This document shows positions 6,685 through 15,925 of a DNA stretch of 35,776 nucleotides, piece by piece. The stretch lies in contig NZ_JALKBD010000038.1 of assembly GCF_023015905.1 (NCBI RefSeq), positions 1 to 35,776 of the forward strand. Reading direction: 5' to 3'. The notes beneath the pieces were generated by a model, which ran no database searches, was not told where the DNA came from, and saw only the letters and a list, made by a program, of their open reading frames with translations. Every line of letters begins with the position of its first letter. Positions within the stretch are counted from its first letter, which is position 1. The translations under genes were made by a program, and so were the position numbers. This DNA is from Arenibacter sp. F20364 (GTDB lineage: Bacteria; Bacteroidota; Bacteroidia; Flavobacteriales; Flavobacteriaceae).

Positions 6685-8760
6685 TTATTTGGAAAGATAA
6701 ATGGTCTGTGTAAAAGCACCATTGGCAGCTATATCCCAGACCTCTACCCTAGCCCATTTTCTATTGTGGAGGTTTAGGGAATGTTCAAATTCCTCGGAAC
6801 CAAAAGCCTTTGTCTTGCTCAAATCAACCTTTTCCCGAAATACGGTGGTACCATCACCTGATACTATTTCCATATAATTCAAGGGGAATGTCCAATCTAT
6901 CTGAATACGGACTTTAGCTTCGCCCTCAGCATTCAACTTTAAAGTTTCTCCTGATTTTTTGCCGTTCATACTAAAATGAGGAATCAAAACTTCGCCAGTG
7001 GTCGAAAAGAACTCCCCTGTTGTCATGGCATTAAGAACTGGCTCCCAACCATCCTTAAATTTGGGAAGTGAATCCAACTTTAAATAATTGATGTTCATAT
7101 GGGCATACATCTCATTTTCCAAAGTCACTGTAAAAAGATCGGCCTCCGCAATAATTTTCTTTTTGTTCCCCCAGTTATTCATATCATCCAATAGATCAAG
7201 AACCCTGTTCCCCAATTTAGGTAGGGATAGATCGGCTGGCATGGGTTTCCATGCACCTCCTAAAAAATGGTCCGATTTAAAGAATTCTTCATCTTTGTAG
7301 GCGTCTGGATAACCTGTTGATCCTTTAATCCGCGGATGGGCCGTCCATGCCAGCCCTTTTTCCAATTCCAGTAATCGGAGCATATCATTTTTATCCTTTA
7401 ACCTATAGACCTTTCCATACTGGGTATGGGAGGACATAAATGGTTTACTCTCTTTATTGGACATTATCCAGTAGACAGGTTTTGGAAATAGGGCCATCCA
7501 ATGTCCACCCAGAAACTCGTTGGGTTCTTCACCTGGCAACAGTAGGAACTCCTCATCGGACAATCGCCCGCATAGCTCAAAAAGTGAATCCAATTCCTTT
7601 AAACGTATCCCATCTGGTCCCTTGGGATGTGCAGTATAATGGAACTCTCCCAAATGAACGATATCTACTCCCATTTTTTTAAAAACATCCACAAATTCAG
7701 GCTTTGAGGGTATGGCTTTATCCTTCATCACAACGTTCATAATAAATTCATTGTGAAAATGGCTCGCCATTGTTTTGTGTCCTTTTATAGGAACATATTG
7801 ATCGCTGTGGGTATATTTTTTTACATCTTCCAATAATTGGTCGGCTTGCCCTTCACCAATAAGACAAAAGAAATTCAGACGCTGTTCACTTCCTGGAGGG
7901 GCATTGAACCAGGGCACATATCGGTGATCACCCTCAGGGTCATGTCTTATACCCAAACCGTATTTGGAAACCATATTCCTATAATTTGTACCGTGCCAAA
8001 CGGACTTTAAATTAAATGCCTCATCAAGTGGATAGAAATATTGGTGTGGAGGAGGAAAAATGGCAATTGCACCACCTTCTCCCTGACCAATAATGGTGCG
8101 GTATTTTACGGCCATGTTAGTACTGGTTTCCATAACGGATTCTGCTTGCACAAATTTGTCCTTTAAATTGGCAAATGAAATTTGTTTCCAAGGTTTATCC
8201 GTAATAAGACCTGCATCATAAAGGATTGCTGTTGCATCTTTTTGCGTTGAAATTACGGCCGCAATATTGAAAAGAGGAATTCCGTTATAGATAGTTATTT
8301 CTAAAGAACCTTGAAAATTTGGAGCGCTTATATCCCCAATGCTTATAATAGTTCTATTTCCATTTTTAGTAATTATTGCCTCCCTTTTGTTGATATTTAA
8401 AACATTGGAAGTATAAGGGCGGCTAGGTACTTTATCAAAAAAGATCGTCCATCCATTTTCCGGTTTCAAAGAACGACTTCCGCTATTTAAAAGAAAAACA
8501 GGATCCACATTTGAAGATATGGCCTTAAATTGATTATTCTTGCCCATGGCAATAGTGCGAAATAAGGGCTCTTCTTTGTTCAGGTTGATAACCAATTGAC
8601 AATTATTCCCATTGTCCAATAGCCAAGTGACTATAAGATCACTTTTATTCACAGCTATTTTAGTACCGTTTTCATAGGGATTTACCGGCAATACCACGGG
8701 TATCTGAGCATTTATAACGAGGCCAAATAAGAGTAAACCTGTAATAAGGAAAGATTTCAT
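6685..8760 (-). CDS. Secreted PHP/CehA-like putative metallohydrolase
   Basis: A 691-residue exported protein (signal peptide about 1-18, VINA-QI). The N-terminal 300 residues look all-beta; the middle resembles a PHP-type metal-dependent hydrolase: H334-F-H336, E372-F-H374, E411-E412 followed by H420 in GGHW, and H475 in AHPR, which together could bind a two- or three-metal centre. A C-terminal beta region (about 600-691) ends the protein. The family resemblance is to CehA/McbA-like enzymes and was judged by motif spacing only. A strong terminator (8812-8841) lies between it and the operon upstream, so it may have its own promoter, which I could not find in the roughly 50 bp left. Hydrolysis of a phosphate or other ester in the periplasm is possible but unproven. 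Confidence 0.7.
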   Translation of the reverse strand: MKSFLITGLLLFGLVINAQIPVVLPVNPYENGTKIAVNKSDLIVTWLLDNGNNCQLVINLNKEEPLFRTIAMGKNNQFKAISSNVDPVFLLNSGSRSLKPENGWTIFFDKVPSRPYTSNVLNINKREAIITKNGNRTIISIGDISAPNFQGSLEITIYNGIPLFNIAAVISTQKDATAILYDAGLITDKPWKQISFANLKDKFVQAESVMETSTNMAVKYRTIIGQGEGGAIAIFPPPHQYFYPLDEAFNLKSVWHGTNYRNMVSKYGLGIRHDPEGDHRYVPWFNAPPGSEQRLNFFCLIGEGQADQLLEDVKKYTHSDQYVPIKGHKTMASHFHNEFIMNVVMKDKAIPSKPEFVDVFKKMGVDIVHLGEFHYTAHPKGPDGIRLKELDSLFELCGRLSDEEFLLLPGEEPNEFLGGHWMALFPKPVYWIMSNKESKPFMSSHTQYGKVYRLKDKNDMLRLLELEKGLAWTAHPRIKGSTGYPDAYKDEEFFKSDHFLGGAWKPMPADLSLPKLGNRVLDLLDDMNNWGNKKKIIAEADLFTVTLENEMYAHMNINYLKLDSLPKFKDGWEPVLNAMTTGEFFSTTGEVLIPHFSMNGKKSGETLKLNAEGEAKVRIQIDWTFPLNYMEIVSGDGTTVFREKVDLSKTKAFGSEEFEHSLNLHNRKWARVEVWDIAANGAFTQTIYLSK

Positions 8761-8811
8761 TTGTTGTGATGTTTTTGTTTAATTTGTTTAGCTCGTTCAA
8801 ATAATCATATT

Positions 8812-8841
8812 AAAAAAAGGTCCCGACGATGAACCGGGACC
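8812..8841 (-). terminator. Strong rho-independent terminator after ThuA gene
   Basis: On the minus strand a perfect 7-bp stem GGTCCCG (8841-8835) / CGGGACC (8825-8819) with a 9-base loop is followed by seven T residues (8818-8812). It lies 16 bp past the ThuA stop and marks the probable end of the long minus-strand operon, leaving the PHP-like gene as a separate unit or as a read-through product. Confidence 0.9.
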
Positions 8842-8856
8842 ATTGCATTTTATGTT

Positions 8857-9576
8857 TTAATCTACCCACTCCAAACTATTCTTTAATATAGTTTTGTATG
8901 CTTCATGGTCATGTGCCCTTTCGTCATGACCCAGAGTATTGCCAATAATTTTTGCTTTGGGATGTTTAACGATCCAAACCGTGGGATACTCTTCACCTGA
9001 TTTTAACCCTCTGCTTACTGCCAATATCTCTATTTCTGCATTGGGATCTTTTTCCCAGCGATATAACTCATCCACAATTCTAAACTTGGATGGCACTCCT
9101 TTCATTATAGGATGATCTGGTTTAATTACACTCACCTCAAATTCTTGGAGTTCTTCATGTGATCTGGAGCCACCACCAACCAACTCCTGGTTGTATTCCG
9201 GCCAATCCTTCCAATTGTACCAAGTACTGGGGTGATAAATCAAAAGATTTAAATTTCCTGCATTTACCTTTTGGAAAATCGCGCTTTTAACATTTGCATC
9301 CAAGGGTTTATTATTGGTCAGCATAAGAACATCCGTATCACCGATAAGTTTTCCCAATTCTTTATTATCCTCGGTATAATTTACGGTATTCTTTCCTTTT
9401 TTGCTAAGTATTTTACCATCGGCAATACCGAAGTATTTTAGGAAATCGTGGGAACCACCACCGCCCATAATCGCAATTTTTGTGGCGTTCTTTTTCTTGG
9501 AGATATAGTTTCCATCTTGAGCTGTTCCGTAAAAGGCAACGAACAGTAACATTAATAAAATTCCTGCTTTTTTCAT
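8857..9576 (-). CDS. Secreted ThuA domain protein (free copy)
   Basis: A 239-residue exported protein (signal peptide about 1-19, YGTA-QD) consisting almost wholly of one ThuA domain, a class I glutamine-amidotransferase-like fold. ThuA proteins take part in sugar metabolism, for instance trehalose use in Sinorhizobium through 3-keto sugars, but their reaction is poorly defined. Visible conserved stretches are MGGGGSHDF, YHPSTWYNW, GGGSRSHEE and GNTLGHDERAH. It is about three-quarters identical to the C-terminal domain of the 1113-residue protein encoded just upstream, 17 bp away, so the locus carries the domain twice, once fused and once free. Its DNA is visibly more AT-rich than that of the fused copy. 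Confidence 0.88.
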   Translation of the reverse strand: MKKAGILLMLLFVAFYGTAQDGNYISKKKNATKIAIMGGGGSHDFLKYFGIADGKILSKKGKNTVNYTEDNKELGKLIGDTDVLMLTNNKPLDANVKSAIFQKVNAGNLNLLIYHPSTWYNWKDWPEYNQELVGGGSRSHEELQEFEVSVIKPDHPIMKGVPSKFRIVDELYRWEKDPNAEIEILAVSRGLKSGEEYPTVWIVKHPKAKIIGNTLGHDERAHDHEAYKTILKNSLEWVD

Positions 9577-9593
9577 ATTTTTTATTGTTTTCT

Positions 9594-12500
9594 TTATTTC
9601 TTGGCAACCCAGTCCGCACTATTTTTTAGAATGGTCTGATAGGCTTTTAATCCATGAGCCCTTTCATCGTGGCCTAAAGTATTCCCGACAATCTTGGCCT
9701 TGGGATGTTTTACTATCCAGACCGTTGGATATTCTTCCCCAGATTTTAAGCCTCTACTTACTGCCAAAACCTCTATTTCCGCTTCGGGGTCCTTTTCCCA
9801 TCGGTACAATTCGTCCACGATCCTGAATTTGGAAGGCACGCCTTTCATTATGGGATGATCTGGCTTAACTACCCTTACTTCAAATTCCTGCAGATCTTCG
9901 TGGGACCTGGATCCTCCCCCAACCAGTGTTTTGTTGTATTCCGGCCAGTCTTCCCAATTGTACCAGGTACTGGGGTGGTAGATAAGCATATTCATGTTCC
10001 CTGCGTTTACACGGTTCATAATGGCATTTCTGGTATTTTTATCCAAAGGTTTGTTGTTGCTTAATAAAAGCACATCGGTTGTTGGAATCAAGGTTCCCAA
10101 TTCCATAGAATTTTCCGTGTATATGAACGTGTTCTTCCCGCCTTCACTTAGAATTTCACCATCTGCAACACCAAAAAATTTAAGGAAGTCATGGGAACCA
10201 CCACCGCCCATGGCCGAGATTTTCAGAGCTTCCTTATCTTCGGAGATGTAGGATCCAGGGGCCGTTACTACAATTACCCCCTGCATCATTCGCCAATGGC
10301 CGGGAAAAGTACAGACATAGGGATAAATCCCGGGTGTATCGGGAAGTTTGAACACCACAGATCCGGTAACCCCTGGTGTCAACATATCCGTTGCCCCAAG
10401 CACATATCTCGATTTTGGAACATATCCCATCTTTTCTGCTTCAGGATTCTTCAGGAACCCATCTACCATGGCCCCGAAAGTTTCCACACTACCAGGTTGG
10501 ATGACCACCAAATTATGGGACATTTGATCCTTATTGTTCAATACTATTTCCACTGTCTGTCCTGCCGTGGCGTGAAGTGTCTTTTTATCAAAAGCCATTT
10601 CCTGATTTACGGTATTGAGGACAAAGGTTACATCGGCCTTTATTTTTCCGACCTTGCCTATACCCATATCAATGAATTGATTCCCTCCGGTATTTGCACA
10701 GTGTACGGCAATAATATTTTTTCCCTTTTTGAACAATCCGCCTTTTTCGCTATCGAGCTTTATGTACTTGTAAGCTTCACTGGATCCGGTTTCGGCAATC
10801 AAAAGTTGGCCATTGACATATATTTCATAATCGTCGTCATGGGCAATCTTTAATACCGGCTCAGATATTACGGCAGAAATGGCCACTTCTTTTCGCATCC
10901 AGATATCGGAACTGCTCCACTTGGTATTAACATCGTTGATGTTCTCCCCTCCAAACTTGGCAGCGCCTTTTTGCCAAGAAGCGTCATTGAATTCCGATTT
11001 CATCCAGTTATCGGCAGGTTTATCGGTAGTGTAGTTCCAAGTGGATTTTTTTTCTTCTGCCGAGGGTACTATCATTTCTACCGAAGAGGGGTCTACCACC
11101 TCGAAATTTGATTCCCTGAAATAAATTTTTATGGCGGCATTGATCCATTTGTCAGAAGTGCTGGCTTCGTCCTTGGACAATTTTTCTATTTCAGTATATA
11201 ATGCGTTGGATTCCGGTAATTCCCCTGCACGCAGTACCGCAGCAAGCTTGATCTGTGGGTCTGTACTGCTTAATAGGCCGGATTGTGCCAAGATTTCACT
11301 ACTTTCTTTTGTTGCGGGCAACAAAGCCAGTGCGGCCCGGTTTACCCCATATGAGCTACTGTTCAAAGCTTTAGTGACAACTTCGTTGGCGGCCGCATTG
11401 GAGCCGTCAAGTGCCCCCAAGCCTTTTAAGGTCCACAGGGCATGCAGTGCTCCGGTATTGAGGCCGCTTTTATCAACCTCATTGTTGCCTGCCATATTGA
11501 TCAGGTCCGGGATCAAGGAGACCTTCTTGTTCTCCACTATTAAACGCTGGGCCGTAGTTCTCCAGAACATATTATCGCTTTCAAGCCCTTCCAGTAGTGC
11601 TTCATCATCCTCGGGATCCAGGGAGGTGATATCCGGATCATCACCGTCCTCATGGGTAATTACGTATATCCTCCCATGGCCATAATCGCGCAGTTTATTT
11701 AAATGGGCGTTGCCCTCACCCTTATCGGCGTTCCAGATCTGGTTGTCCATCCCTCTTTTGTCCGGGTTGTGCTGAATTACGGGATTGTACCAATCCGCCA
11801 CCCACAAATTCCCATCCGGTCCGGTCTCGGCAAAAACCGGTGCGGTCCAGGCATCGGTACTGGCAAAAATATTGCCACCGTCGACCTCCTTATACCCTGC
11901 CCCATCCTTGACTATTTTTGCAATATGTACCAAATGTCCGGTTGGTTCGCAAACATACATTTGATTTCTATATTCTTCCGGATAATTTCTGGCGGTATAG
12001 AAATTGGCGCCAGAGGCAGCCGTATACCCTCCCCGTACATCTACCTGTTGCAGCGGAATGGTATCTACAGGGGTAATTTCATAGTGCCCCTGGATAAAGT
12101 CCGCATTGACAGCCCAAGAGGGCATTTTGTTCAAATAATCATAATGTTTTAAAGGTATCCCAACATAACAGCAGTGGTTATTGTTGGCTGTAGATCCAAA
12201 TATTTCAAAATTCTCGTTAAAACCGAGTCCCCAGGTATTGTTGTTGAATTGCCCCACCGGTTCAAAATAGGAACCGTCCTTGGCAAATTTGTAAACGCCC
12301 ATCTTGAATTCTACAGGCTTGCCCCGGAACTGATTTTCAAAGCCCGAATAACCTACGGAGCCCCATATCATGTTATCGACCCCATAGCGTAGATTTGATG
12401 GTCCCGCATGGGTGTCCCAGGTTCCAAAACCTTCGAACAGAACGGTACGCTTGTCCATTTTGTCGTCCCCATCGGTATCTTCCAGAAAAACCATATTTGG

Positions 12501-12935
12501 AGCCTGCGACACAATGGCACCACCTTTTACCAGGGTAATTCCCGTTGTTAGATTTTGATCCGTGGCATAATCGGTAAACTTATCGGCCCTACCGTCCCCA
12601 TTGGTATCCTCACAGATGGTAATCCTATCCCCTCCAACATCATTGGCAAGTCCATGTGGGTAATCCTTGGACTGTACCACCCATAGCCTGCCCCTTTCAT
12701 CCCAGGTAAAGGCAATGGGGTTAATAATATTGGGCTCGGCGGCATATAGCTCCGCTTTGAAACCCTCCGGAAGCTGGATATGCTTTTGGGAATCCTCGGG
12801 ACTTAACGGATCCTGGACCCGTGGGTTCTCTCCCGTATAGGTCAATGGCGGGGGCGGCTCCTTTTCCCCGGAGCAGCTGGATAAAACGACCATTCCACAA
12901 AATAGCATTGAAAGGTAAATGGTTAAATTTTTCAT
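9594..12935 (-). CDS. Multidomain lipoprotein: dehydrogenase-like propeller, HEAT, jelly roll, cupredoxin, ThuA
   Basis: A 1113-residue lipoprotein (lipobox LSSC, C21). Domains in order: a PVC-type membrane-bound dehydrogenase-like beta-propeller (about 50-450; LPEGFKAELYAAEPNIINP, AETGPDGNLWVADWYN); an alpha-helical HEAT-like region (about 470-610); a beta-galactosidase-type jelly roll (about 630-765; NDASWQKG, WMRKEV); a type 1 copper cupredoxin (about 775-885) with His in QMSHNLV and the Cys/His/Met ligands in CTFPGHWRMM; and a C-terminal ThuA domain (about 890-1113). Propellers of this class resemble soluble quinoprotein sugar dehydrogenases; many relatives carry a CxxCH haem domain, which is absent here, so the cupredoxin may take the electrons. 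Oxidation of a sugar in the periplasm is my inference. Base composition is richer in G+C than most neighbours. Confidence 0.87.
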   Translation of the reverse strand: MKNLTIYLSMLFCGMVVLSSCSGEKEPPPPLTYTGENPRVQDPLSPEDSQKHIQLPEGFKAELYAAEPNIINPIAFTWDERGRLWVVQSKDYPHGLANDVGGDRITICEDTNGDGRADKFTDYATDQNLTTGITLVKGGAIVSQAPNMVFLEDTDGDDKMDKRTVLFEGFGTWDTHAGPSNLRYGVDNMIWGSVGYSGFENQFRGKPVEFKMGVYKFAKDGSYFEPVGQFNNNTWGLGFNENFEIFGSTANNNHCCYVGIPLKHYDYLNKMPSWAVNADFIQGHYEITPVDTIPLQQVDVRGGYTAASGANFYTARNYPEEYRNQMYVCEPTGHLVHIAKIVKDGAGYKEVDGGNIFASTDAWTAPVFAETGPDGNLWVADWYNPVIQHNPDKRGMDNQIWNADKGEGNAHLNKLRDYGHGRIYVITHEDGDDPDITSLDPEDDEALLEGLESDNMFWRTTAQRLIVENKKVSLIPDLINMAGNNEVDKSGLNTGALHALWTLKGLGALDGSNAAANEVVTKALNSSSYGVNRAALALLPATKESSEILAQSGLLSSTDPQIKLAAVLRAGELPESNALYTEIEKLSKDEASTSDKWINAAIKIYFRESNFEVVDPSSVEMIVPSAEEKKSTWNYTTDKPADNWMKSEFNDASWQKGAAKFGGENINDVNTKWSSSDIWMRKEVAISAVISEPVLKIAHDDDYEIYVNGQLLIAETGSSEAYKYIKLDSEKGGLFKKGKNIIAVHCANTGGNQFIDMGIGKVGKIKADVTFVLNTVNQEMAFDKKTLHATAGQTVEIVLNNKDQMSHNLVVIQPGSVETFGAMVDGFLKNPEAEKMGYVPKSRYVLGATDMLTPGVTGSVVFKLPDTPGIYPYVCTFPGHWRMMQGVIVVTAPGSYISEDKEALKISAMGGGGSHDFLKFFGVADGEILSEGGKNTFIYTENSMELGTLIPTTDVLLLSNNKPLDKNTRNAIMNRVNAGNMNMLIYHPSTWYNWEDWPEYNKTLVGGGSRSHEDLQEFEVRVVKPDHPIMKGVPSKFRIVDELYRWEKDPEAEIEVLAVSRGLKSGEEYPTVWIVKHPKAKIVGNTLGHDERAHGLKAYQTILKNSADWVAKK

Positions 12936-13014
12936 TTTTTTAAAGTTTAATATTTTAATTTACTATAGCCGAGCCATAATGGAAGGTTCTCGACAGTGTT
13001 ACTATTTTGGCCCA

Positions 13015-13425
13015 TCAAATCCGTGGACGATATTCCGAATAAGGGGTATTTTCACTAACATCCACAGTACCCGCTCCCCATCCTTCAGGAGGGGACAGGA
13101 TGGCCAGAAACTCCAGTTCCCCCTGTCCGGCATTAAAAGTACCGTGTGCCACATTGGCCCCTATGTAAACGGAGTCGCCCGCCTCCAAAAGCTGCATTTC
13201 ATCTTCTATCCATTGTTCCGCAGTACCTTTAAGGACGTAAAGAATTTCATGCATTTCCGGATGCACGTGAAAATTATGTCCCCCGCCCTCAGGCATTACC
13301 ACCTTCACCATATAGGAGTCGGCCTGTTTTATAATTTCGGGATGATAATGCCAATGATGGTCCCGCCCGAAGGCCCTTTCGAACATTTGGTCTTTTTCCT
13401 TGACGAATTTCCAATTCCTTTCCAT
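13015..13425 (-). CDS. Small cupin-domain protein
   Basis: A 136-residue cytoplasmic single-domain cupin. The two metal-binding motifs are seen: HNFHVHPEMHEILYV supplies two His and one Glu, and NVAHGTF the last His. I chose the ATG at 13425 (MERNWKFV); a TTG six bases earlier is possible. The gene starts eight bases after the stop of the TIM-barrel gene, clearly the same operon. Small cupins of this type act as sugar isomerases, dioxygenases or ligand sensors; the context of sugar-acid genes suggests an isomerase or lyase, but nothing in the sequence fixes it. Confidence 0.85.
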   Translation of the reverse strand: MERNWKFVKEKDQMFERAFGRDHHWHYHPEIIKQADSYMVKVVMPEGGGHNFHVHPEMHEILYVLKGTAEQWIEDEMQLLEAGDSVYIGANVAHGTFNAGQGELEFLAILSPPEGWGAGTVDVSENTPYSEYRPRI

Positions 13426-13432
13426 AGACAAA

Positions 13433-14293
13433 CTATAGGGTCAATGCTTTGAATTCCTTGGTCAGGTTGGTCAATGACTGTTCTATGCCCATTCTTTCCA
13501 ATGAGGATGCCCCTACAAAGCCGTGCAGGCCCTTGCAGTGTTCCAGTACGTATTTTACATCGGCAGGGGTATTGATCGGTCCGCCGTGGGCCAATAAAAA
13601 AGTGTCGGGATTTGCTTTCTTAACGGCATCGACTATTTTTTGGGTACGCTCCAGGGCATCGTCCATGGAGGCGGTGGCGCTGGTAACCCCGATAGAACCA
13701 CCAACAGTTGTCCCTACATGGGCAATTATGGCATCGGCACCCACATCTGCCATTTGTACGGCCTCCTCCGGTTTGCCTACATATACTACGGAGAACAGGT
13801 CCATTTTGGTGGCCAGTTCTACCATATCCACTTCTTTTTGAAAACTCATTCCGGTTTCTTCGAGTACATTTCTAAAGTGGCCATCGATGATGGAATGTGT
13901 CGGGAAATTATTGACCCCTGAGAAGCCCATATCCTTTACTTTTCCCAAAAAGTGCCACATTCTTCTACGTGGATCACTACCATGGACCCCACATATTACA
14001 GGAATTTCCTCCACTACGGGCAAAACCTCATATTCCCCTATTTCCATGGCTACCGCATTGGCATCCCCATAGGCCATCATCCCCGCAGTTGAACCGTGCC
14101 CGGACATTCTAAACCTGCCCGAGTTGTAGATGATGATCAGATCCGCACCACCTTTTTCTATGAATTTGGCACTGATCCCGGTACCGGCACCGGCCGCAAT
14201 AATGGCTTTTTTTTGATTTACTACTGCTTGTAACCTATCTCTAACTTCTTGTTTTGTGTAAGGGTTTCCTTTCCCCGTCCATGGATTTGGCAT
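13433..14293 (-). CDS. TIM-barrel PEP-hydrolase-like protein (Tm-1 C-terminal family)
   Basis: A 286-residue cytoplasmic TIM-barrel protein of the phosphoenolpyruvate-hydrolase-like family, the same family as the C-terminal half of tomato Tm-1. Diagnostic stretches are GAGTGISAKFIEKGGADL, NSGRFRMSGHGS, YGDANAVAMEIG, VICGVHGSDPRRR and HVGTTVGGSIG. Family members are thought to act on alpha-keto acids or C-C bonds, yet no firm reaction is known. In other bacteria it lies directly beside a Tm-1-like ATP-binding gene; here the partner is present (15926-17173) but the MFS gene stands between. The codon and base use of this gene is more GC-rich than the MFS gene next to it, as if the two blocks had different histories. 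Confidence 0.88.
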   Translation of the reverse strand: MPNPWTGKGNPYTKQEVRDRLQAVVNQKKAIIAAGAGTGISAKFIEKGGADLIIIYNSGRFRMSGHGSTAGMMAYGDANAVAMEIGEYEVLPVVEEIPVICGVHGSDPRRRMWHFLGKVKDMGFSGVNNFPTHSIIDGHFRNVLEETGMSFQKEVDMVELATKMDLFSVVYVGKPEEAVQMADVGADAIIAHVGTTVGGSIGVTSATASMDDALERTQKIVDAVKKANPDTFLLAHGGPINTPADVKYVLEHCKGLHGFVGASSLERMGIEQSLTNLTKEFKALTL

Positions 14294-14360
14294 AATATTC
14301 TATTTTATTATTAAATTATTTTTATTTAAGTTTTAATCTCTATAATTTTAAATCTATTGT

Positions 14361-15878
14361 TTAGGATTTTTCTATTTCGACTTGTTTATATCCGCCACGC
14401 TTTCTAAAATATAGTATAAGGATTAGATAGCCCAGGGACATCGTTAAGGGTATCAATGCTGTTATTACCAATGCCCTTCCGGCACCATAAAAACCAGCCT
14501 GTTCCACAGGTACCTTGTCTATATTAACCATGGTCTGGGCATTGTCCCACCAGTTTTTCAAATTACTCAGATTGGCGTTGTCACTTAATTCTTTTCCAGT
14601 GCTTTCCCAACGTTCAATATCTGCCTTCAACTGCTCTCCATTATCCCTTAAGATCGCGACTTTACTACCGTCCAATCCTTTTATTGGCCTAAAGAACAAG
14701 AATCCATTTTCCTGTTCCGCCTTATAACGGTCATATGATTCAGTAGACTCCACCTTAATTTTATTGGAAGCAAAGTAATCTTGTTTATACCCAATACCAG
14801 GTCCGCCCAAGAGACCAGCCGACAACATTCCCACTCCACCAACAATACCCATGGTTACGGCACCTCCCCTTGGAAATCGTTCTCCGACAACACCGAGCAT
14901 GGTGGGCCAAAAGAAAGTTTTCGCTATTCCATATATAGTTACCGCCAATACCATTACAAGTCCGGTAGTTGAGTTTCCTAGGATATACAGTCCTATTGCT
15001 CCGAGAATAGAACAGGCGAAGAGCAATCCTAAAGGTGATATTCTATTGACTATAGGTCCTGCAAAAAACCTAAGTACGAACATTAGGGCAGATGTGTATA
15101 TAAACAACAAGACCCCTTTAGTTGGATTTTCCAGAATATTACCCGTTATATTCTGTATCCAACTATCAGTACCCAATTCTACATAGCCTACCAGCATCAT
15201 CAAGATCAACAAAGAAATTAATAATGGGGAAGCCAGTTGACGAAACATCTCGCTAAAGCCAACTCCTGCGGCCCTTGCCTCCGAAATTGGAAATTTTTCC
15301 TTAAGTATGATAAAGCCATAAATAAGTACGGGAATCAGAAAGAAGCTCATTAAAACCTCCCATGAAACCAAGCTATGAAAGGCAATGGACAATAAACCTC
15401 CTACAATCATTCCTCCTGGCCAACCAGCGTGCAAAATATTCAAGTAGTGTGTTTTGTTTTTTGGGTATAGTGTTGCTACAAGTGGATTTACAACCGACTC
15501 ACATATACCATTCCCGACAGCAAAAAGGAACGTGCCCCAGTATAGGCACCAATAGGCAGCTTCGCGTCCCATCGCTTCAAACACATATACAGTTGCCACG
15601 GTGACGACCAAGGACAGAAAATGCATTACAAAAGCCAAAATTAGTAAAGGCTTATAACCTACCCTGTCTACTATAAGACTAAAGAGAATAATGATAACAC
15701 CAAAACCAACAAACCCACCTCCCGTAATGGAGCCCAATTCGGTCATGGTAAATCCAAACTGATTCCCCCAATCTACTAGAATCGCTCCACGTACAGCAAA
15801 GCCAACTCCGCCAGTTACGATAGTAAAAAAACTCGCCCATAATAAGCGATTTCTATTAATCTTATTTACATCCATCAT
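14361..15878 (-). CDS. MFS transporter with large extra loop
   Basis: A 505-residue inner-membrane carrier of the major facilitator superfamily with about twelve hydrophobic segments. The loop-2 type motif DRVGYKP is seen near residue 71. A hydrophilic insertion of about 110 residues (roughly 360-470, rich in Lys, Glu and Trp) interrupts the membrane domain before the last helix, a feature of MFS proteins in Bacteroidota and Planctomycetes sugar loci. It sits between the two Tm-1-family genes and probably brings into the cell the sugar or sugar acid that they and glycerate kinase use. Substrate cannot be read from the sequence. Confidence 0.9.
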   Translation of the reverse strand: MMDVNKINRNRLLWASFFTIVTGGVGFAVRGAILVDWGNQFGFTMTELGSITGGGFVGFGVIIILFSLIVDRVGYKPLLILAFVMHFLSLVVTVATVYVFEAMGREAAYWCLYWGTFLFAVGNGICESVVNPLVATLYPKNKTHYLNILHAGWPGGMIVGGLLSIAFHSLVSWEVLMSFFLIPVLIYGFIILKEKFPISEARAAGVGFSEMFRQLASPLLISLLILMMLVGYVELGTDSWIQNITGNILENPTKGVLLFIYTSALMFVLRFFAGPIVNRISPLGLLFACSILGAIGLYILGNSTTGLVMVLAVTIYGIAKTFFWPTMLGVVGERFPRGGAVTMGIVGGVGMLSAGLLGGPGIGYKQDYFASNKIKVESTESYDRYKAEQENGFLFFRPIKGLDGSKVAILRDNGEQLKADIERWESTGKELSDNANLSNLKNWWDNAQTMVNIDKVPVEQAGFYGAGRALVITALIPLTMSLGYLILILYFRKRGGYKQVEIEKS

Positions 15879-15925
15879 TTTATATATTAAGTATAAGTTG
15901 TCGGCTCTTCTTAGGCTGATTTAAT

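Noticed and set aside
10191..10853. Long open frames on the plus strand opposite the 1113-residue protein (also 11131-11685, 12919-13452)
   Set aside because: They are antisense shadows of a well-recognised protein, lack family features and have unlikely composition.
13429..13431. TTG start of the cupin gene
   Set aside because: An ATG six bases downstream, eight bases after the previous stop, gives a normal start and makes the TTG unnecessary.
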